Shown here in pieces: positions 15,528 through 19,634 of a stretch of DNA of 19,634 bases. The position numbers were made by a program, and so were the translations under genes. Numbering within the stretch: the first letter of the stretch is position 1; every line of letters begins with the position of its first letter. The stretch is from contig SFRL01000054.1 of the NCBI GenBank assembly GCA_004562765.1, positions 1-19,634 on the forward strand. Direction: 5' to 3'. The DNA is from a bacterium. GTDB lineage: Bacteria; Bacillota; Clostridia; Lachnospirales; Lachnospiraceae. Under the pieces are notes generated by a model, which saw only the letters and a program-made list of their open reading frames with translations, did not search any database and was not told the DNA's origin.

Positions 15528-16868
15528 ATGCAAAAGATCTGGGAATTTTTTGAAAATATGAATGAGCTGGTCTATGTTGCCGACATGGACACTTATGAAC
15601 TGCTGTATATGAATAAAAAGGCCAGGGAAATGTATGATTTTAAATCCATGGAGGATCTGGCCGGCAGGAAATGTTACGAACTGATCCAGGGCAGCAAAGC
15701 CCCGTGTGCTCTCTGCAATAATAAAGAACTGATGCCGGGATATTTTAAGGAATGGAGTTATTACAATCCCCTTGTTGGCAAGCATTTTGAGTTAAAGGAT
15801 ACCATGATTGAGGCTGAGGGCAGGCGTCTTCGGATGGAACTGGCAGTTGACAGCACTGCACAGAAGCAGCAGAGTCGTATGATCGACAGCTATCAGAAAA
15901 TGGAGGCGTTGGCGAACGAGGGCTTGCGCGTGGCACTGCAGGCGGAGACACCCGACCAGTCGCTGGAGGTCATTCTGGAATATCTCGGAAATGCGTTAAA
16001 GGGTGAACGAACCTATATTTTTGAGCGAAACGCAAAGGGCAACGATGACAACACCTACGAGTGGGTGGCAAAGGGCGTGATGCCTGCAAAGGATATGCTG
16101 CAGGATCTTCCTGCGGAGGTATGTGCGAACTGGTACCGTAATTTTCGCGAAGACAAAAATATCATGATCCATGATCTGGAGGATATCCGTGAGAGTGACC
16201 CTTTGCAGTATGAGAATCTGAAGCGTCAGGATATTCATTCTCTGGTGGTAGTTCCGCTCTATGACGACAAAAAGATCATAGGTTTTTATGGGGTGGATAA
16301 TCCGCCGAAAGGTGCGCTTGACTATACGGAGACGATGCTGCAGATCATGGCACACTTTATTATCGCTTCGCTCAAAAGGCGTGAACTGGTAAAACAATTA
16401 CGGAATATGAGCTATAGGGATCAGCTGACACAGCTGGGTAATCGTTTTGCGATGGATGAGTTTGTGGCAGGTGTGTGCCAGGACGAGAGCATCGGAGTTG
16501 TATATTGCGATATCACCGGGTTGAAACGGGTCAATGACTCGCAGGGGCACGCGGCAGGAGACCGTTTGATTCTGCGTGCCTGCGACAGTTTGGAGCAGGT
16601 GTTTGGTGCGCGTGGTCTGTTTCGTATCGGTGGAGATGAACTGCTGGCGTTGTGTCCGGGCATTTCGGAGGATGCGTTGAATAAGAAAGTCGCCGAACTG
16701 AGGCAAATTATGCCGGAGTACGAGGTGGTCATGGCTGTCGGCACCGTATGGAGACCGGACAGTAAGGTCGGGATCGACCGGTTGCTGTCGGAGGCAGACC
16801 GGCGCATGTATGATGACAAGGCGGCATATTACAGCGCTTCGCGCGATCTGGACCGGAGAAAATCATAA
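15528..16868 (+). CDS. Cytoplasmic PAS-GAF-GGDEF diguanylate cyclase
   Basis: A 446-aa soluble enzyme expected to make c-di-GMP in response to an internal cue. Residues 1-115 form a PAS-like sensor with C49 and a C60-x-x-C63 pair (APCALC), a pattern recurrent in clostridial PAS-GGDEF proteins; metal or redox sensing is possible but unproven. Residues ~125-285 are GAF-like (HSLVVVPLYDDKKIIGFYGVDNP). Residues ~293-440 are the GGDEF domain, with metal ligand D328 (CDITGLK), NDSQGHAAGD at 336-345, and the signature RIGGDEL at 366-372. The final Phe of GGDEF is Leu; the catalytic G-G-D-E are kept, so activity is likely. No RxxD inhibitory site is seen. No TM segment is seen. GAGGT at 15518-15522 lies five bases ahead of ATG 15528. 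It ends just before a strong terminator, so it is monocistronic. Confidence 0.93.
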   Translation: MQKIWEFFENMNELVYVADMDTYELLYMNKKAREMYDFKSMEDLAGRKCYELIQGSKAPCALCNNKELMPGYFKEWSYYNPLVGKHFELKDTMIEAEGRRLRMELAVDSTAQKQQSRMIDSYQKMEALANEGLRVALQAETPDQSLEVILEYLGNALKGERTYIFERNAKGNDDNTYEWVAKGVMPAKDMLQDLPAEVCANWYRNFREDKNIMIHDLEDIRESDPLQYENLKRQDIHSLVVVPLYDDKKIIGFYGVDNPPKGALDYTETMLQIMAHFIIASLKRRELVKQLRNMSYRDQLTQLGNRFAMDEFVAGVCQDESIGVVYCDITGLKRVNDSQGHAAGDRLILRACDSLEQVFGARGLFRIGGDELLALCPGISEDALNKKVAELRQIMPEYEVVMAVGTVWRPDSKVGIDRLLSEADRRMYDDKAAYYSASRDLDRRKS

Positions 16869-16879
16869 AAAATGATAAT

Positions 16880-16920
16880 AAAAAGGATGTACCGAAAATG
16901 ATCGGTACATCCTCTTTTTT
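16880..16920 (+). terminator. Terminator of the GGDEF gene, copy 1 of a repeated terminator
   Basis: AGGATGTACCG (16884-16894) pairs with CGGTACATCCT (16903-16913) around an 8-nt loop AAAATGAT, followed by CTTTTTT. The 34 bases 16880-16913 are identical to 19577-19610. Confidence 0.92.
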
Positions 16921-16966
16921 CGTTGCCATGCATTCGTAAGAAGCTGCCGGTGGCAGGTTCTGGAGA

Positions 16967-17006
16967 TGCGGATAACAGGACTTGAACCTGCACGTCGTGG
17001 ACACCA
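16967..17006 (-). tRNA. 3' remnant of a tRNA-Leu-like gene (T arm and variable arm only)
   Basis: On the minus strand this reads GTGTCCACGACGTG, then a T arm with stem GCAGG/CCTGT (one G-U pair) and loop TTCAAGT, then TATCCGC plus A as the 3' acceptor strand and discriminator. The long variable arm form fits tRNA-Leu. The 5' half (a GCGGATA start, D arm, anticodon) is missing: the sequence departs from a tRNA just before the IS repeat, and no tRNA half lies beyond the IS. No CCA is encoded directly after the discriminator. It is non-functional as a tRNA; such 3' ends are typical attachment-site remnants. Confidence 0.6.
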
Positions 17007-17012
17007 TGATGT
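17002..17012. repeat. Left copy of 11-bp direct repeat flanking the IS
   Basis: CACCATGATGT is identical to 18902-18912, the probable target-site duplication made by the insertion. The true duplication may be slightly shorter, with chance matches at the edge. Confidence 0.8.
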
Positions 17013-17016
17013 GCTA

Positions 17017-17039
17017 GCGTAAAGTTTTATTCGGATTTA
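17017..17039 (+). repeat. Left terminal inverted repeat of the IS
   Basis: The 23 bases beginning GCGTAAAG and ending TTCGGATTTA pair with the complement of 18876-18898, with four mismatches at positions 8 and 11-13. Confidence 0.8.
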
Positions 17040-17050
17040 TAAAAATAGAT

Positions 17051-17117
17051 AGAGGACTCAACTTTGTGATAAAGTATTAGTGACCAAACAAATACAAAAC
17101 AAAGTAAGGAGTCCTCT
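17051..17117 (+). promoter_or_regulatory. Hairpin that sequesters the transposase ribosome binding site
   Basis: AGAGGACTC (17051-17059) is the exact reverse complement of GAGTCCTCT (17109-17117), which contains the end of the AAGGAG ribosome binding site (17106-17111) and abuts ATG 17118. A transcript entering from outside the IS would carry both arms and hide the site. A transcript starting between the arms would not. This is the logic known for IS10 and IS50; its use here is inferred. Confidence 0.7.
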
Positions 17118-18623
17118 ATGATTAACAGTATAAAATATTTTGAAGAAAATAGCATCAAGATTTTTGAAAAACTTGAGACAGATTTCATGAATGATCCTAC
17201 CAAGATGGCGGAACTTGTCCGTGGAGTGACAGATGAGATACACAAACTGGGACTTAGGATAATTCAGGAATGTCTGGAAGATACGGATAAGCTCATCGGT
17301 CAGAGCGTCGTGAGAAAGAATCACTGGAACGTGGAACGTCACAGTGAAAAGCAGCTGATCACGTCATTAGGAACGGTCTGCTTTAAGAAAACACTCTATG
17401 TAGATAAAGAAACCGGAAAAAGCACATATCTTCTTGACCGGTTAATGGGCTTAGAGAAACATGAAAGATTTACGGAAGATGCAGTTGCAAACCTTCTTGA
17501 AGAAGCGGTACAGACTTCATACCGCCGCGGAGGTGAAGCGGCAAGCATAGAGGACAATGTCAGCAAACAAGCGGTAATGGAAAAGATCCATGCACTGAAT
17601 TTCCCTGTGGATGATTCAAAACCGGAAAAGAAAAAGGTGGTGGACTACCTCTATATTGAGGCTGACGAGGATCACATTTCTCTGCAGTTCAATAATCAGA
17701 AAGGTGATCTGGAAAGAAGTGAAAATGGTCGTAAGAACAACTGTGTGATATCCAAACTTGTGTATGTGCACGAAGGACTGAAACCGGAAAGTATAATAAA
17801 TGAGGGAACAGAGGAAGAACGGAACTCCAAGAGATGGGAACTGATCAATCCCCACTACTTCTGCCGCGTATGCAGCGGAAAAGGAAATGACCTGTTCTGG
17901 GATGAAATATTCAACTGGATAAACAACCACTATGATTTGTTCAAGGTTAAGAAAATATATCTGAATGCGGATGGAGGAACGTGGATCCAGGCGGGGCCAA
18001 GGCGCATCGGGGGAATCACATACGTATTGGATGAATTCCATCTTCAGAAATATGTGACCAAGCTGACGAGCCATATGCTGGATTCAACCGAAGATGCAAG
18101 AAACGAAATATACCGTGCACTCAGAAAAAATGATAAGAAAGAATTTACTGCAATAACAGAGCGTTTGAAGGGAGCTTTAAAGAACCTGGAAACAGGAGAA
18201 AGAAGGATCAATGACAGCCGTGACTATATCCTGAATAACTGGACTGCAGCAAGAGTCCGCCTGCGTCATGAAGAAGGCGTGATTGGAAGTAGTACGGAAG
18301 GCCATGTATATCATGTATTATCATCCAGAATGAGCACCAGACCAATGGGCTGGAGTGTTGTAGGAGCATCAAAAATGACAGAACTGAGGGCATACTATCT
18401 CAATGGAGGGGATATGCTGGAACTGGTAAGGTATCAGGAGAAAGAACAGCCTAAAGCCGCTGGAATGGAAGACCAGATACTGCTTTCAGCGGAAATCATA
18501 AGAAGCGAAAAAAATCTTCATAGTGAAATCGGGAAATACGTAGAAAGTATGACGCATAGCATGGATGATGAAATAAAGAAACTTGCACCATTCAAGGCTA
18601 TATTGGGAGGTATGCTTTTATAA
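17118..18623 (+). CDS. ISLre2-family transposase (UPF0236)
   Basis: A 501-aa DDE-type transposase expected to cut and join the ends of the surrounding IS. Family-like motifs in order: an N-terminal region with HWNVERHSEKQL and LGTVCFKKTLY (residues 69-93); YLYIEADEDHISLQ (177-190), probably carrying the first catalytic Asp (D183 or D185); YLNADGGTWI (281-290) with D285; LDEFHLQKY (304-312); and GSSTEGHVYHVLSSRM (390-405) with E394 as the probable third acidic residue. The last two blocks are the most typical of UPF0236/ISLre2 proteins. The length is that of full family members and there is no internal stop, so it looks intact. The start follows AAGGAG (17106-17111) at six bases. Assigning the catalytic triad is my reading of conserved acids. 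Confidence 0.92.
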   Translation: MINSIKYFEENSIKIFEKLETDFMNDPTKMAELVRGVTDEIHKLGLRIIQECLEDTDKLIGQSVVRKNHWNVERHSEKQLITSLGTVCFKKTLYVDKETGKSTYLLDRLMGLEKHERFTEDAVANLLEEAVQTSYRRGGEAASIEDNVSKQAVMEKIHALNFPVDDSKPEKKKVVDYLYIEADEDHISLQFNNQKGDLERSENGRKNNCVISKLVYVHEGLKPESIINEGTEEERNSKRWELINPHYFCRVCSGKGNDLFWDEIFNWINNHYDLFKVKKIYLNADGGTWIQAGPRRIGGITYVLDEFHLQKYVTKLTSHMLDSTEDARNEIYRALRKNDKKEFTAITERLKGALKNLETGERRINDSRDYILNNWTAARVRLRHEEGVIGSSTEGHVYHVLSSRMSTRPMGWSVVGASKMTELRAYYLNGGDMLELVRYQEKEQPKAAGMEDQILLSAEIIRSEKNLHSEIGKYVESMTHSMDDEIKKLAPFKAILGGMLL

Positions 18624-18635
18624 AAAGCAGTCTGA

Positions 18636-18763
18636 TGCTTAGCCCTCTTGATTATAAAGAAGCCGGAAAGATTATGTCTGTCAAGGGTGCAAAGCACCGC
18701 TGTGCGGCAAGCCCTTGACAGACATAATCCTTCCGGCTAAGGAGCAAACAAGAGGGTTAAGCA
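18636..18763. repeat. 128-bp near-perfect palindrome within the IS
   Basis: The outer arms 18636-18650 and 18749-18763 pair over 15 bp with one G-U. A symmetrical 10 x 10 internal loop follows. The inner arms 18661-18687 and 18712-18738 pair over 27 bp with one mismatch. The apical part holds small hairpins such as CCGC-TGT-GCGG (18697-18707). It begins 13 bp after the transposase stop and lacks a T run, so it is not an ordinary terminator. It could be a structured 3' UTR, a block to antisense read-through, or a nested palindromic element. Confidence 0.85.
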
Positions 18764-18875
18764 GGAGTCTGTCTTTAGGGCGGCTCTTGAAAAAGGATAT
18801 GGAAAAGTGTATATTTAGTTCATCTACTGATTCTAATACTTAATTCTAACGTCAAAGGGGTGAACTCTATCCCAC

Positions 18876-18898
18876 TAAATCCGAAAGTAAATTTACGC
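18876..18898 (-). repeat. Right terminal inverted repeat of the IS
   Basis: The reverse complement begins GCGTAAATTTAC and ends TTCGGATTTA, matching the left terminal repeat at 19 of 23 positions. Confidence 0.8.
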
Positions 18899-18901
18899 GG
18901 T

Positions 18902-18912
18902 CACCATGATGT
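18902..18912. repeat. Right copy of 11-bp direct repeat flanking the IS
   Basis: CACCATGATGT is identical to 17002-17012. Confidence 0.8.
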
Positions 18913-18920
18913 AAAAGGAG

Positions 18921-18949
18921 TGTACAAATTTGGATGAAGAGAGTATAAT
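18921..18949 (+). promoter_or_regulatory. Promoter of the second toxin-antitoxin pair
   Basis: TATAAT at 18944-18949 lies 17 bp after TGTACA (18921-18926), a 4/6 match to the -35 consensus. Transcription would start near 18956, directly before the ribosome binding site, giving a very short leader. The IS ends about 20 bp upstream and leaves this promoter intact. Confidence 0.65.
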
Positions 18950-18974
18950 ATCAACAGAGAAGGAGGTAGATATT

Positions 18975-19190
18975 ATGATAACTGCAGAACTTACACAAAA
19001 AATAAATTTGTTACCTCAAGAGAGTTATGATATGGTAGAGAGCTTTGTGCAGCAACTTCTTGATACAAATAGTAAAAAGGAGCGAGCGTTTCAAACCTTT
19101 ATGGATAAAATGAATGCAGCCGAGAGATCCGTACAGGAGCATGGATACTATTCTGAGGAGGAAGTTGAGGAAGAGCTGGCAAAAATATGA
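18975..19190 (+). CDS. Antitoxin of a RelE/ParE-type toxin-antitoxin pair
   Basis: A 71-aa small acidic protein predicted to neutralise the toxin encoded next to it. The first ~30 residues (MITAELTQKINLLPQESYDM and on) form an amphipathic segment seen in clostridial antitoxins of this pair type. The rest is charged and helical, with a Glu-rich end (EEEVEEEL, about residues 60-67) likely to wrap the toxin. No clear DNA-binding fold can be recognised by eye. I choose ATG 18975 because AAGGAGG (18960-18966) lies eight bases ahead; an upstream in-frame TTG at 18930 precedes the predicted transcription start and lacks a ribosome binding site. It overlaps the toxin by four bases (ATGA), so the two are translationally coupled. 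Confidence 0.8.
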   Translation: MITAELTQKINLLPQESYDMVESFVQQLLDTNSKKERAFQTFMDKMNAAERSVQEHGYYSEEEVEEELAKI

Positions 19191-19540
19191 TACAGAAAAA
19201 AGTGGTATACTCAGAGATTGCTTTGAATAAGCGCAAAGCAATAAAAGAAGATATTAAAGATCGCTACGGAAAAGAACGGGCCGATAAGTTTTCTGAACAT
19301 ATTTCCAAGACAATAGCAAAATTGAAACAATTTCCGGAGATGGGTTCTTCAATGAGAAACCAGTACGGTTTGGATTGCGATTATTATGTACTTTTCATAG
19401 AGCATAATTATTTTATATACCGTATCACGGATGAAATGATATTGATTCTGGAAATATTTAACGAGCGAGAAGATTTTATGAGGCAGCTGTTTGGCATTGT
19501 GACAACACCACAGGAGACGCTGGACTATTGGGGTGAGTAG
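19187..19540 (+). CDS. RelE/ParE-family toxin
   Basis: A 117-aa protein with the compact RelE/ParE layout: a beta-strand start (KKVVYSEIAL), two long helices (residues ~13-48, with the KADxFSEHxxKTIAKLKQFPEMG-type segment around 33-53), then a beta-sheet with YYVLFIEHNYFIYRI (~66-80) and ILILEIFNEREDFMRQLFG (~85-103). The FPEMG and YxVLFxE..YFIYRI blocks are characteristic of ParE/RelE toxins in clostridia. RelE members cleave mRNA at the ribosome and ParE members poison DNA gyrase; the sequence alone does not decide which applies here. The frame is intact, unlike the yoeB gene at the other end of the window. It is coupled to the antitoxin by the ATGA overlap and followed by a strong terminator. 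Confidence 0.85.
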   Translation: MIQKKVVYSEIALNKRKAIKEDIKDRYGKERADKFSEHISKTIAKLKQFPEMGSSMRNQYGLDCDYYVLFIEHNYFIYRITDEMILILEIFNEREDFMRQLFGIVTTPQETLDYWGE

Positions 19541-19576
19541 TATTTCAATATTTATATAGAAACTGTTAGATAATGG

Positions 19577-19616
19577 AAAAAGGATGTACCGAAAATGATC
19601 GGTACATCCTTTTTTC
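19577..19616 (+). terminator. Terminator of the toxin-antitoxin operon, copy 2 of a repeated terminator
   Basis: The same 11-bp stem (AGGATGTACCG/CGGTACATCCT) and AAAATGAT loop as at 16880-16920, followed by a T run. It is identical over 34 bases, including the leading A5. After the T run both copies read TTTTTTCGT. Confidence 0.92.
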
Positions 19617-19634
19617 GTGCACCGAATGAGGATA

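Larger units (their letters stand above)
17013..18901 (+). mobile_element. Complete ISLre2-family insertion sequence (~1.89 kb)
   Basis: The element lies between two copies of CACCATGATGT. It has imperfect terminal inverted repeats, 17017-17039 against 18876-18898 (19 of 23 matches, with further similarity inward, ATAGA on both sides). It carries one long transposase gene. Three to four bases separate each terminal repeat from the direct repeat, so the exact ends are uncertain by a few bases. A hairpin hides the transposase ribosome binding site, and a 128-bp palindrome follows the transposase. Everything needed for activity seems present. It sits between the tRNA remnant and the promoter of a toxin-antitoxin pair. 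Confidence 0.88.

Noticed and set aside
18636..18763. attC-like recombination site: the ends GCTTAGC and GTTAAGC resemble the integron core boxes
   Set aside because: The second box fits GTTRRRY but the first has a mismatch, the stem is too perfect without extrahelical bases, and there is no integron integrase or cassette nearby.
17002..18912. An intact tRNA-Leu split by the IS
   Set aside because: Joining the flanks across the IS does not restore a D arm, an anticodon or the 5' acceptor strand; the tRNA was already truncated.
18930..18974. N-terminal extension of the second antitoxin from TTG 18930
   Set aside because: It would start before the predicted transcription start and has no ribosome binding site, whereas ATG 18975 has AAGGAGG at eight bases.

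Overview
The window looks like chromosomal DNA from a low- to mid-GC Firmicute, most probably a gut Clostridium relative of the Lachnospiraceae type. This is inferred from strong AGGAG ribosome binding sites, TATAAT/TTGACA promoters, U-tailed terminators, an ISLre2-family insertion sequence, GGDEF proteins with Cys-containing PAS-like sensors, and giant secreted proteins with Gly-rich, InlB-type, FN3 and Big2 modules. No 16S rRNA or other taxonomic marker is present, so the placement is an inference.

Layout, all recognised genes on the + strand: (1) 1-1053, the 3' part of a membrane diguanylate cyclase (extracytoplasmic Cache-like sensor, one TM helix, GGDEF). (2) 1229-1900, a yefM-yoeB type II toxin-antitoxin locus with a sigma-A promoter, a three-box operator and a terminator. 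The toxin gene is interrupted by a one-base deficit in an A tract. (3) 2076-15391, a two-gene operon encoding secreted paralogous proteins of 1020 and 3411 aa, which fills two thirds of the window. Both begin with a signal peptide and a Gly-rich beta-solenoid-like head, continue into ~75-80 aa repeats that end in a YDIYVDG-like motif, and carry InlB-type repeats. The long partner also has a beta-helix-like stretch, Ig/MBG-like, FN3 and CnaB-like modules and a Lys-rich FN3-Big2 tail. (4) 15528-16868, a soluble PAS-GAF-GGDEF diguanylate cyclase with its own promoter. (5) 16914-19576, an accessory patch: a ~40-nt remnant of a tRNA-Leu 3' end, a complete ISLre2-family element flanked by an 11-bp direct repeat, and a second toxin-antitoxin pair (RelE/ParE type). 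The patch is bracketed by two identical 34-nt copies of one terminator.

The giant secreted operon flanked by two c-di-GMP synthases suggests a surface or matrix adhesion locus near second-messenger signalling genes. The link is positional only: I see no c-di-GMP riboswitch in the short leader of the operon. The most noteworthy small-scale features are the frameshifted yoeB, the 12-bp-phased operator of yefM, the hairpin that hides the transposase ribosome binding site, a 128-bp near-perfect palindrome inside the IS, and the tRNA remnant that may mark an old integration site.
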